Positions 9,497 to 18,358 of a DNA stretch of 64,000 bases are shown piece by piece; within the stretch, counting starts at the first letter, position 1, and every line of letters starts with the position of its first letter. Source of the DNA: Mucilaginibacter sp. (GTDB lineage: Bacteria > Bacteroidota > Bacteroidia > Sphingobacteriales > Sphingobacteriaceae); NCBI GenBank assembly GCA_028288025.1, contig JAQBOM010000008.1:62001-126000 (forward strand). The letters are read 5' to 3'. The translations under genes were made by a program, and so were the position numbers. Below the pieces are notes generated by a model. That model was not told where the DNA came from. It ran no database searches and saw nothing but the letters and a program-made list of their open reading frames with translations.

Positions 9497-9745
9497 ATTA
9501 GTCGGTAAATATATCTATTGCATAGCATTGGCACAAAAATACTGCCATAGAACACAGGTGTGTTCGGCGCACACCGTTACTTCAAAAACTTTATCCCCGA
9601 TAAATATAACAGTCGCCAATTAAAGATTAAATACGCGGCGATAAAAAATAAAGTTGATAATTATACTTTTAACTGAAACAATATTTTTAGTTAACTGTTT
9701 ATAAGCTTGAAGAAATATTGGGGCTGATCGTTACTTTTTAAGCTT

Positions 9746-9985
9746 ATGAGCAAGTTGAGGGTTGAATGCCCGGTTTGTGGATCGGTTTATGAATTTACGT
9801 CTCAAAGCATCGGGGATATTGACGCCGGCCATATTTCGTGCTTTGTATGCAATACCATCATATTTGAATATAACGGATGTGATGCGTGGTATCCCTTCCT
9901 GGTAAATAAAAAAGAAAACCATCTGAACCCTAAGTTAGAAACTACCGGCTTAACAACAGACCCGTTAAGCGATCCTGTAGTTTAA
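9746..9985 (+). CDS. Small zinc-ribbon protein of unknown function
   Basis: 79 residues with two CxxC pairs (Cys8/Cys11 and Cys32/Cys35) spaced as in a zinc ribbon, and the core RVECPVCGSVYEFTSQS. The C-terminal half is hydrophilic without recognisable motifs. It stands alone between a kinase gene and an AT-rich gap. It is supported by the paired cysteines and the plausible start, but no family or function can be named. Confidence 0.6.
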   Translation: MSKLRVECPVCGSVYEFTSQSIGDIDAGHISCFVCNTIIFEYNGCDAWYPFLVNKKENHLNPKLETTGLTTDPLSDPVV

Positions 9986-10359
9986 AAGTCGATTTGCACC
10001 TACTGTTATTTAAACGATAATATTCTGGCTTACTAAAGATGTGCATTTAGCTAAATCAGCTACACTGTAACAAATAATTTGGCAGACAATTAATTGCTAA
10101 ATAATATCTATAATTGCATATCATTGTAAATCTGTTTCGTATAAATCAAAGCAAATTTGTTGTTAATTATACAGTTATAAATTAAAAAGATTATGACGAT
10201 TTGCCTGTGTGTTTTTTAGCAATAAAAATATGCGAAAACGAACAAAAAAGGTGTTTAATTGTGCTTTAAATCAGTTTTTTACCTTTTTAAAAATTAAAGT
10301 GTTTTATTTACAATAAGTTAATCATACTTTTATCCGATTTTTTTTTAATAAACTTATTT
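9986..10359. promoter_or_regulatory. AT-rich intergenic region upstream of the BadF kinase gene
   Basis: 374 bases with no ORF. At 10325-10332 TACTTTTA matches the Bacteroidota -7 element TAnnTTTG at seven of eight positions and lies 28 bases before the kinase ATG, but no good -33 element is visible. No riboswitch-like or repeat structure was recognised. Confidence 0.35.
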
Positions 10360-11220
10360 ATGATCATAATTGCTGACGGTGGCTCAACTAAAACAAACTG
10401 GTGCCTGGTTACCGGAGAAGGTAAAAAAGTGTACTTTAATACTGAAGGATATAACCCTTATTTTTCAAGCACGGCTTATATCATCCAATCCCTTAGGGAT
10501 ACCTTGCCAACCGACCTGGAGCTGGACGAGATAACAGAAGTAAACTATTACGGTGCCGGGTGCTCGACGCCGGAAATGCGCAAGATCGTTGAAGACGCGA
10601 TGAAAGTGGTTTTCACCAAAGCCCAGGTTAATATCGGCCACGACCTGCTTGCCGCCGCCAGGGCCCTGCTGGGCAAAAGCGAGGGCTTTGCAGCCATATT
10701 AGGCACCGGGACCAATACCTGTCTTTATGATGGTAAAGAAGTGATTCAGAACATAGATTCAGGGGCTTATATATTAGGTGACGAGGGCAGCGGCTGTTAT
10801 ATCGGCAAAAAACTGTTGACGGACTATTTAAGGGGGTACATGCCCGAGGCGGTGCGTAAAAACTTTTGGGACACCTATAAGCTTACGCCTGATGATGTAA
10901 ACGAACAGGTTTACACCCAGCCGCGCGCCAACCGTTTTTGTGCGAGCTTTAGCAAATTCGTATACGACAGCCCTGTAAATATTGAATACTCCAGGAATAT
11001 CGTTCGGACATCATTCGAGGACTTTTTCCGCAACCTGGTAACACATTACCCCGATTATCAAAAATATACCTTTAACTGTATAGGTTCTGTTGGTTATAAT
11101 TTCAGAAACGTACTGGAAGAGGTAGTTATAGAAAATGGAATGACAGTCGGTAACATTATCCGCTCGCCTATAGATAATTTAGTTAAATTCCATTTGGAAC
11201 TGGCGCATTCTCATTCTTGA
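10360..11220 (+). CDS. BadF/BadG-type ATPase, N-acetylglucosamine kinase-like
   Basis: 286 residues of the ASKHA (actin/hexokinase-like) fold. The phosphate-1 motif MIIIADGGSTKTNW is at the N-terminus, the central phosphate-2-like region is AAILGTGTNTCLYDG, and the adenosine region LGDEGSGCYIGKKLL is typical of BadF/BcrA and human NAGK-like kinases. The probable role is ATP-dependent phosphorylation of an amino sugar or related sugar in the cytoplasm; the substrate is unproven. A paralogue with the same motifs lies 2 kb away inside the pfkA operon. A hairpin terminator lies just downstream. Confidence 0.8.
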   Translation: MIIIADGGSTKTNWCLVTGEGKKVYFNTEGYNPYFSSTAYIIQSLRDTLPTDLELDEITEVNYYGAGCSTPEMRKIVEDAMKVVFTKAQVNIGHDLLAAARALLGKSEGFAAILGTGTNTCLYDGKEVIQNIDSGAYILGDEGSGCYIGKKLLTDYLRGYMPEAVRKNFWDTYKLTPDDVNEQVYTQPRANRFCASFSKFVYDSPVNIEYSRNIVRTSFEDFFRNLVTHYPDYQKYTFNCIGSVGYNFRNVLEEVVIENGMTVGNIIRSPIDNLVKFHLELAHSHS

Positions 11221-11350
11221 GTTGGCAGTATGCAGTTTTAAGTTGGCAGTTAAAGCAAACAAAAAGCGCAATAAAAAAGCTGTGGTGATTTCATCACAGC
11301 TTTTTTATTACCTCCCTAAAGAACTGTAAACTGCCCACCACAAACTGCAA
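11221..11350. repeat. GGCAGT/ACTGCC palindromic repeat around a terminator
   Basis: The gap between two convergent genes holds GTTGGCAGT and CAGTTTTAAGTTGGCAGT on the left, and AACTGTAAACTGCCC and CAAACTGCAAACT on the right, forming a long imperfect inverted repeat. Related copies lie inside mnmD (36467-36499), at about 61197 and at 63041-63076. Confidence 0.65.
11273..11306. terminator. Bidirectional intrinsic terminator
   Basis: A near-perfect hairpin (AGCTGTGGTGA / TCATCACAGCT) flanked by A and T runs, between the convergent BadF kinase and NrtR-like genes. It sits at the centre of the larger repeat. Confidence 0.85.
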
Positions 11351-11351
11351 A

Positions 11352-12047
11352 CTACTTATCCAGATTCAAATCATTATGAAATATCTTCGCGTATTTGCGG
11401 CGGTCGAACTTATAGAGTTTGGCAGCGCGGTATGATACGCCTTTTTGCTTTTCGTCGAGCTCTTTTAAGAATCCGTAGCTCAGCATTTTTTTCCGGAAAT
11501 TCCGTTTGTCCAGTTTCTTACTTAATACTGCCTCATAAAGTGATTGCAGCTGTGTTAAGGTAAACTTTTCGGGGAGCAGTTCAAAAGCAATAGGCTGGTA
11601 ATTTAAGCGGCGGCGAATTTTATTGAAGGCCGTTTGAAATATTTCGCTATGGTCAAATGCCAGTTTAGGCAATTCGTTAACCGGGTGCCAGAAAGCTTTT
11701 CGCGCGTATTGGGTAATGGGCCGTAGGTCTTTCTGGCCGTTAATGCGTATCAATGCATAATAAGCAACCGTTATAACCCTGCCCTGGGGGTGACGATTTA
11801 CCTCGCCAAAAGTATGAAACTGCTGCATGTGCATGTCGCGCAAGCCAGTCAGCTCATACAAAATACGCTCAGCCGCATCGTCGATGCTTTCGTCCTGTTC
11901 AACAATATAGCCCGGAAGGGCGAGCCAGTCTTTAAATGGCTCCTCGTTCCGTTCAATCAGCAATATTTTAAGTTCTCCGGCTTCAAAACCGAATATTACA
12001 CAGTCGATTGAAAATACTGATTCAAATGTAGGTAGCTTTACTTCCAA
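11352..12047 (-). CDS. NrtR/AraR-type regulator (degenerate Nudix domain plus winged helix)
   Basis: 231 residues. The N-terminal Nudix domain (about 10-140) starts SIDCVIFGFEAGELKILLIER. Its Nudix box reads GYIVEQDESIDDAAERILYE then LTGL, so the second catalytic Glu of REUxEExGU is missing and hydrolysis is unlikely. The C-terminal part (about 150-225) is the winged helix of the NrtR family with FTLTQLQSLYEAVLSKKLDK, NFRKKMLSYGFL and AKLYKFDRRKY. In Bacteroidota such proteins (for example AraR) repress sugar-use genes and respond to a sugar ligand. Between sugar kinases and pfkA it probably regulates sugar metabolism. A homologue lies at 63151-63912. Confidence 0.82.
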   Translation of the reverse strand: MEVKLPTFESVFSIDCVIFGFEAGELKILLIERNEEPFKDWLALPGYIVEQDESIDDAAERILYELTGLRDMHMQQFHTFGEVNRHPQGRVITVAYYALIRINGQKDLRPITQYARKAFWHPVNELPKLAFDHSEIFQTAFNKIRRRLNYQPIAFELLPEKFTLTQLQSLYEAVLSKKLDKRNFRKKMLSYGFLKELDEKQKGVSYRAAKLYKFDRRKYAKIFHNDLNLDK

Positions 12048-12102
12048 ACTTTAGTATTGTTTTAGGTTGACAAATTGGTTGTTGGGAACGTATCAAATAG
12101 TT

Positions 12103-12202
12103 AGTATCAAGTATCAAGATTTTTATATCGGTGCAAAACGACGATCGCTAACATTTTAATTCGTTTAGTGTCTTGCTACTTGATACTAGTTACTTGCTAC
12201 TA
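12103..12202. repeat. TATCAAG/CTTGATA inverted repeat
   Basis: AGTATCAAGTATCAAGA at 12103-12119 faces CTTGCTACTTGATACTAGTT and CTTGCTACT at 12171-12202. The same family appears at 43515-43635 and 62868-62901. It lies between the regulator gene and pfkA and may fold in RNA from either strand. Confidence 0.6.
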
Positions 12203-12262
12203 ATCCCTAACCGCTAATATAAAAAAAATTAAATTAAATTTAATGGTGTAATTTTCACACAC

Positions 12263-12270
12263 TATCTTCG
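12263..12270 (+). promoter_or_regulatory. Possible -7 element of the pfkA operon
   Basis: TATCTTCG matches the Bacteroidota -7 consensus TAnnTTTG at all but one position and is 25 bases before the pfkA ATG. No strong TTTG -33 element is present at the usual distance, so the call is tentative. Confidence 0.35.
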
Positions 12271-12295
12271 TACTTTCAAATCAGGGGTGTAAAAA

Positions 12296-13282
12296 ATGCG
12301 TAAAATTTTAAAACTTGGCGTCCTTACTTCAGGCGGCGATGCTCCGGGCATGAACCCGTGTATCCGATCGGTAGTCAGAACGGCTATATATAATGGTTTA
12401 CAGGTAGTGGGCATAAGGCGGGGTTACCAGGGGCTTATTGAGGACGATATGTACGATATGAACACCCGCTCAGTAAGTAATATCCTAGACCTTGGCGGGA
12501 CTATCTTGAAAACCGCGCGCTGTTTGCCTTTTCGTACAGATGAAGGCATGGAAACAGCTTACCAGAACTTGAAAAAACGTGAAATTGACGCCATTGTAGT
12601 TATTGGCGGCGATGGCACTTTTACCGGCGCGCTGCGTTTCTCACAAAAATACCCTGATATCGCCGTTTTGGGCGTACCGGGTACTATTGATAATGATCTT
12701 TACGGGTCAACCTATACTTTGGGATTTGATACAGCTACCAATACCGTTATTGAGGCTATTGATAAAATACGCGATACGGCGGATGCGCATGACCGGTTGT
12801 TTTTTATAGAGGTAATGGGCCGCGACTCAGGAGCTATTGCTTTGCGGGCAGGCATCTCGTGCGGGGCTGAGGCAATCTTATTGCCTGAAAAGGAAACGGC
12901 TATCGAGAACCTTATTGAGAACCTGAAGGGCGGCCAGTATAATAAAAAGTCGTCGAGCATTGTAATTGTTGCCGAGGGCGATAAACATGGCGGCGCTTAC
13001 GATATCGCCAAAATAGTGCAGAAAGAAGTAAAGTTTTACGATGTAAAGGTTACGATACTGGGGCACCTGCAGCGCGGGGGAAGCCCATCGGCGTTCGACA
13101 GGATATTGGGAAGCCGTTTGGGATACGCGGCGGTTAATGCTTTGATAGCCGGCGAGACGCAAAAGATGGTGGGCCTGGAGGCCAATCACATTAAAATTAC
13201 CAGCCTTGAAGAAGCGCTTACGCAACACGAGTTTAAACTGGAAGAAGACCTGATGCAGATGGCAGAAATACTATCTATCTAA
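12296..13282 (+). CDS. pfkA: ATP-dependent 6-phosphofructokinase
   Basis: 328 residues, the normal length for bacterial PfkA. It phosphorylates fructose 6-phosphate to fructose 1,6-bisphosphate in glycolysis. Visible motifs: LTSGGDAPGMNPCIRS (nucleotide loop), VIGGDGTFTGA near residues 102-111, the catalytic PGTIDNDLYGS, the substrate segment EVMGRDSGAIAL and GHLQRGGSPSAFDRILGSRL. The Gly in GGDGT, rather than Asp, is the form associated with ATP rather than pyrophosphate use. The stop codon overlaps the next gene's ATG by one base and gap follows, so this is a glycolytic operon. Confidence 0.96.
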   Translation: MRKILKLGVLTSGGDAPGMNPCIRSVVRTAIYNGLQVVGIRRGYQGLIEDDMYDMNTRSVSNILDLGGTILKTARCLPFRTDEGMETAYQNLKKREIDAIVVIGGDGTFTGALRFSQKYPDIAVLGVPGTIDNDLYGSTYTLGFDTATNTVIEAIDKIRDTADAHDRLFFIEVMGRDSGAIALRAGISCGAEAILLPEKETAIENLIENLKGGQYNKKSSSIVIVAEGDKHGGAYDIAKIVQKEVKFYDVKVTILGHLQRGGSPSAFDRILGSRLGYAAVNALIAGETQKMVGLEANHIKITSLEEALTQHEFKLEEDLMQMAEILSI

Positions 13283-14130
13283 TGATCGCAGTTGTTTACA
13301 GCGGGTCAAATAATGCCGACTGGCGGCTTGCCGACAAGGATAGAATTGTTGCCACTTTTAAAACCAGCGCAATAAACCCCTATTTTAACGACGAAAAGCA
13401 CATTCTGCAACTGCTCAATAAAAACATTAACCTCATACACCATGCTGAGGAAATAAAGCGCATTTATTTTTTCGGCGCCGGCTCGTCATCTCCCGAGCTT
13501 AAAGTTATTGTATACAACGCCTTTTCTGCATTTTTTAAATTTGCAAAGGTGACGGTCGACCATGATATTACGGCGGCGGCTATTGCCTGCTGCAAAAACT
13601 CGCCGGGCATTATCAGTATATGCGGCAGCGGCTCAAACGCGGGCTGGTACGATGGTAAAAAGGTAGCCCCCAATAACTATGGCCTGGGCTATATTTTAGC
13701 TGATGAAGGATCGGGTAACTGGCTTGGCAGGCAATTGTTGAAAGCATTTATGAATGAAACGCTCCCGGCAAGCATCCATAAAAAGTTTGTTCAGCGTTAC
13801 GATTTTGACCGTAAAACATTATTGGAAAAAGTGTACAGGCAAAAGCAACCGGCTATTTTTTTAAGCTCGTTTACCGAGTTTTTTATCGAGAACAAAGATG
13901 ATAATTACCTGCAGGGCATCATTCGAAATGGCTTCAATAAGCTGATAAATATGTATTTATTACCCTTGCATGAACAACATCCCGAAGCTTTGTTGTATTT
14001 TGCGGGCTCGGTTGCGGCGGGGTTTCAAAGCCATTTACATGAAGCTGCGGCCAATGCAAATCTTAAAATTGCAAATATTATAAAAGAACCTATCAATAAT
14101 TTATTAACGTATTATTCAAGTAAAAATTAG
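13282..14130 (+). CDS. BadF/BadG-type ATPase, N-acetylglucosamine kinase-like paralogue
   Basis: 282 residues and a clear paralogue of the protein at 10360-11220. It has IKRIYFFGAGSSSPELK, VTVDHDITAAAIACC, IISICGSGSNAGWYDGKK and GYILADEGSGNWLGRQLLK. The N-terminal phosphate loop is weaker (MIAVVYSGSNNADWRLAD, where the paralogue has DGGSTKTNW), so the usual Asp and Thr/Lys are replaced and activity may differ or be lost. Its start overlaps the pfkA stop (TAATG) and its end is six bases before gap, implying translational coupling in a glycolytic operon. Sugar kinase or sugar sensor are both possible. Confidence 0.75.
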   Translation: MIAVVYSGSNNADWRLADKDRIVATFKTSAINPYFNDEKHILQLLNKNINLIHHAEEIKRIYFFGAGSSSPELKVIVYNAFSAFFKFAKVTVDHDITAAAIACCKNSPGIISICGSGSNAGWYDGKKVAPNNYGLGYILADEGSGNWLGRQLLKAFMNETLPASIHKKFVQRYDFDRKTLLEKVYRQKQPAIFLSSFTEFFIENKDDNYLQGIIRNGFNKLINMYLLPLHEQHPEALLYFAGSVAAGFQSHLHEAAANANLKIANIIKEPINNLLTYYSSKN

Positions 14131-15135
<1,005 letters not shown>

Positions 15136-15159
15136 TTCATCCCTTTTTGAAATAGACTA

Positions 15160-15187
15160 AAGCCTCCCGGAAATGGGGGGCTTTTTT
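15160..15187 (+). terminator. Intrinsic terminator after gap
   Basis: A hairpin of AGCCTCCC and GGGGGGCT with a short loop, followed by a run of T. It closes the pfkA-BadF-gap operon. Confidence 0.85.
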
Positions 15188-15292
15188 ATTGCCGGAAAAT
15201 TTCAACCCTAAAGGAGCTGAGAATAAATTACTTTCATTAGATTTAATGGGTTGATAATTTATCGACCCGTCAACTCTGCTTAATGGCCTGGT

Positions 15293-17770
15293 ATGAAATT
15301 TAAACTCCTCTTTTGTTTAGCAATAGCAGCTTTTGTAAGCTATTCGTCCTATGCACAGGAGAATGGCATGGCTGCGAAAATTGACCGGCACGCTTATGAT
15401 CCGTCTACATTGTTATGGTATAACAGCCATGATAATAATTGGAACAACGCTTTACCAATTGGTAACGGCAGGCTCGGGGGGATGGTTTTTGGCGGCACAT
15501 CAGTTGAAAGGATACAGTTGAATGAGGATACCTATTGGACCGGCGGCCCGTACTCATCGGTTGTAAAAGGCGGGTATAAATATCTTCCTGAAGTGCGCGG
15601 CCTGGTTTTTAAAGGCCAATTTAAAGAAGCACAAGCATTATTTGGCCGAAAATTGATGGGCTACCCGATTGAACAGCAAAAATACCAGTCGTTAGCCAAC
15701 CTAATGCTGTTTTTCAAAAACCCGGACAAGGTAACAAATTATAAACGTTGGCTGGACCTTGAAACAGGCATTACGGGCGTTGGGTTTACAACTAACGGAG
15801 TCACCTATAATAGGGAGGTTTTTGCTTCGGCCCCCGACAATGTCATCGTTGTCAGGTTAACGGCTGATCGCCCCGGCAGTATTTCGTTTACCGCAAGCTT
15901 GCGCGGCGTGCGCAACCAGGATCATTCAAATTATGGTACAGATTATTTCAAAATGAATGCCATGGGCGGCAATCAACTCGTATTAACCGGTAAATCTGCT
16001 GATTACCTGGGTGTTGCCGGTAAATTAAGATATGAAGCCCGGATCAAAGCCGTTCCGGAAGGCGGGGTCATGAGAACAGATGGAGCGGACCTCATTATAG
16101 AAAACGCCGATGCTGTTACACTTTATTTTGTCGCTGCCACCAATTTTATAAACTATAAAGATGTAAGCGCGGATGAACATCAACGGATAAATAATTATTT
16201 AAATGTCATACAGAATAAGAGTTATGACGATATCAGGGCAGATCATATAGCCGATCATAAAAAGTTGTTCGCAAGAGTGTCCCTGAATTTGCCTGAAACG
16301 GAGAACGCATGGTTACCGACGGATCAGCGCAAAGCGAATAACTTAACCAAACCCGACCCGCAGCTGGCCGCGCTGGCTTACCAGTTTGGCCGGTATGTGT
16401 TGATAGCTTCCTCGCGCCCGGGCGCACAGCCTGCAAATCTGCAGGGGATATGGAACAATGATATGAACCCTGCCTGGGATGCTAAATACACTACCAACAT
16501 TAACACGCAAATGAACTACTGGCCAGTGGAATCGGCGAACCTTGCGGAATGTGCAGAACCATTTATCCATTTGGTTAAGGATGTAACAGATCAAGGCGCA
16601 TTGGTGGCTAAGGAGAATTATAATTGCCGTGGCTGGGTGCTGCACCAAAATACCGACCTCTGGCGGGTGGCGGCCCCAATGGATGGACCAACCTGGGGTA
16701 CTTTTACTACGGCAGGTGCATGGATGTGCGACGAGCTTTGGGATCACTATCAATATACCGGGGATAAAAAGTATCTCGAAGATATTTACCCGGTAATTAA
16801 GGGTTCTGTAGGTTTTTTTATGGATTTTTTAGTTCCGGACCTTCAAAACAAATGGTTGGTTACCAACCCGTCGAGTTCGCCTGAAAACTTTACAGGGAAC
16901 CAGGGAAACGGGCCATATTTTGATGAAACCACCGGCAGCATGCTGCCCGGTACAACTATTTGCGCCGGTTCATCGATTGATATGGAAATATTAACAAACC
17001 TGTTTAATAATTACATACAAGCCGCCTCAATTCTTGGTAAGGACACCGGTTACGCCCGCAGGGTGCTACTTGCCAAAAACCGCCTGAGGCCGCCGTTAGT
17101 AGGGAAAAAGGGCGCGCTACAGGAATGGACCGAGGACTGGGACCAGCTTGAAAAGCAACACAGGCATGCCTCACCTTTGTACGGGCTGTATCCGGGCAAC
17201 GTATTTTCAATAAAAAATACACCTGCGTTGGTCGACCCGATAAAAACGTTACTGATTCAACGGGGCGATAATACCAGCATGGGCTGGTCGAAGGTGTGGA
17301 AAGTAGCCTTATGGGCGAGGTTGAGAGACGGAAACAGAGCATATGGGATATTAGCCAGCTATTTAAAAGAGGCCTGGCCGCAATTTTTTGCCAAGGGCGG
17401 CGCAACGATTATGCAGGTAGATGCTACCCTTGGTACAACGGCTGCTATTAGCGAAATGCTGGTACAATCAAATAACGGTGTAATTGACTTGTTGCCTGCC
17501 CTGCCAGGTGAATGGGCACGGGGCGAGTTTAAAGGCGTATGCACAACCGGCGCTTTTGAACTGGATATGAAATGGGATAAAGGGAAAGTGACTGCGGTAA
17601 AAATATTATCTAAACAAGGGCAGCTATGCCATGTATCAATGGGTACAGCAGTGAATGTAATGCAGAATGGCAAAAGGATTAGCGTAAAAGAACTCGAAGA
17701 CGGATCGATTCAGTTTTCCACGGTTAAGGGCGATATTTATATGGTCACCACTTTCGAAAAAACCAGGTAA
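15293..17770 (+). CDS. GH95 alpha-L-fucosidase-like glycoside hydrolase, exported
   Basis: 825 residues with a signal peptide (MKFKLLFCLAIAAFVSYSSY, then AQ). It starts with the GH95 N-terminal beta domain (LWYNSHDNNWNNALPIGNGR, LGGMVFGG, LNEDTYWTGGPY) and continues into an (alpha/alpha)6 barrel with NLQGIWNNDMNPAWDAKYTT and NINTQMNYWPVESANLAE, which contain the conserved Asn residues of the active site. Later motifs are SPENF and HRHASPLYGLYPG. GH95 enzymes cleave alpha-1,2-linked fucose or related alpha-L-galactose by inversion, usually in the periplasm. It stands alone on the plus strand between gap and small membrane-protein genes. No SusC/SusD pair is adjacent. Confidence 0.9.
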   Translation: MKFKLLFCLAIAAFVSYSSYAQENGMAAKIDRHAYDPSTLLWYNSHDNNWNNALPIGNGRLGGMVFGGTSVERIQLNEDTYWTGGPYSSVVKGGYKYLPEVRGLVFKGQFKEAQALFGRKLMGYPIEQQKYQSLANLMLFFKNPDKVTNYKRWLDLETGITGVGFTTNGVTYNREVFASAPDNVIVVRLTADRPGSISFTASLRGVRNQDHSNYGTDYFKMNAMGGNQLVLTGKSADYLGVAGKLRYEARIKAVPEGGVMRTDGADLIIENADAVTLYFVAATNFINYKDVSADEHQRINNYLNVIQNKSYDDIRADHIADHKKLFARVSLNLPETENAWLPTDQRKANNLTKPDPQLAALAYQFGRYVLIASSRPGAQPANLQGIWNNDMNPAWDAKYTTNINTQMNYWPVESANLAECAEPFIHLVKDVTDQGALVAKENYNCRGWVLHQNTDLWRVAAPMDGPTWGTFTTAGAWMCDELWDHYQYTGDKKYLEDIYPVIKGSVGFFMDFLVPDLQNKWLVTNPSSSPENFTGNQGNGPYFDETTGSMLPGTTICAGSSIDMEILTNLFNNYIQAASILGKDTGYARRVLLAKNRLRPPLVGKKGALQEWTEDWDQLEKQHRHASPLYGLYPGNVFSIKNTPALVDPIKTLLIQRGDNTSMGWSKVWKVALWARLRDGNRAYGILASYLKEAWPQFFAKGGATIMQVDATLGTTAAISEMLVQSNNGVIDLLPALPGEWARGEFKGVCTTGAFELDMKWDKGKVTAVKILSKQGQLCHVSMGTAVNVMQNGKRISVKELEDGSIQFSTVKGDIYMVTTFEKTR

Positions 17771-17773
17771 TAA

Positions 17774-17965
17774 CTACATCAGCTCTTTATCTTTTTTTTC
17801 GTGATAAGTTTTGTAAGCGAGGTAAAAGAAAAATAACGAAACAATAACATCCACTGTTATCCGGCCGCTACTCAGGTCGGGGTAGGTAGTTATGAACTTA
17901 TAGATAGCGAGTGCCAATGCCAGCGTACCGGCGATCAAATAAAGCGTAAGGTATTTGGGGTTCAT
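17774..17965 (-). CDS. Small membrane protein of unknown function
   Basis: 63 residues. Two hydrophobic segments (YLTLYLIAGTLALALAIYKF and VDVIVSLFFFYLAYKTY) flank a short polar loop, and the end is Lys-rich, fitting a two-helix inner-membrane protein. It lies three bases after the convergent fucosidase gene. The architecture is common for small Bacteroidota membrane proteins, but no family was recognised. Confidence 0.6.
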   Translation of the reverse strand: MNPKYLTLYLIAGTLALALAIYKFITTYPDLSSGRITVDVIVSLFFFYLAYKTYHEKKDKELM

Positions 17966-18052
17966 AATTGCAGATTTTAAAGAAATAATTACAGCTATAC
18001 CTGCAAGTTTACACTCTTTAGTTTGTTATTTCAAAAACCGCGTGATTATTCC

Positions 18053-18259
18053 TCACTGTACGCCCCTGTCGAATGCACGTACTTTTTTTTCATCATTTTC
18101 AGCCGGGTAAGGCTTTCTGGTTAAAAAGAATAAGATCATAACCGGCGCACTAACGAACAATATGCCAGAGGGACTGGAAGTGGTGATAATGTAATTGGTT
18201 GCGAATACTAATCCAACAAGACCTATAAACAGGTATACCAATCGAATTGCTGTGCTCAT
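18053..18259 (-). CDS. Small membrane protein of unknown function
   Basis: 68 residues from the ATG at 18259. The frame extends to 18346, but the extra residues look like non-coding sequence, while MSTAIRLVYLFIGLVGLVFA begins a good membrane helix. A second helix (GILFVSAPVMILFFLT) and a charged tail (RKPYPAENDEKKVRAFDRGV) follow. It is the second small two-helix protein in this stretch, downstream of glgB. Function unknown. Confidence 0.55.
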   Translation of the reverse strand: MSTAIRLVYLFIGLVGLVFATNYIITTSSPSGILFVSAPVMILFFLTRKPYPAENDEKKVRAFDRGVQ

Positions 18260-18358
18260 AAGGTTTAAATAATAGTTTAAATTAATTAATCTACTATTTA
18301 TACGGTTTGAATGCAAAAAGGTTATATCCAGCTTACTATGCCTCAATTACAGGTATTA

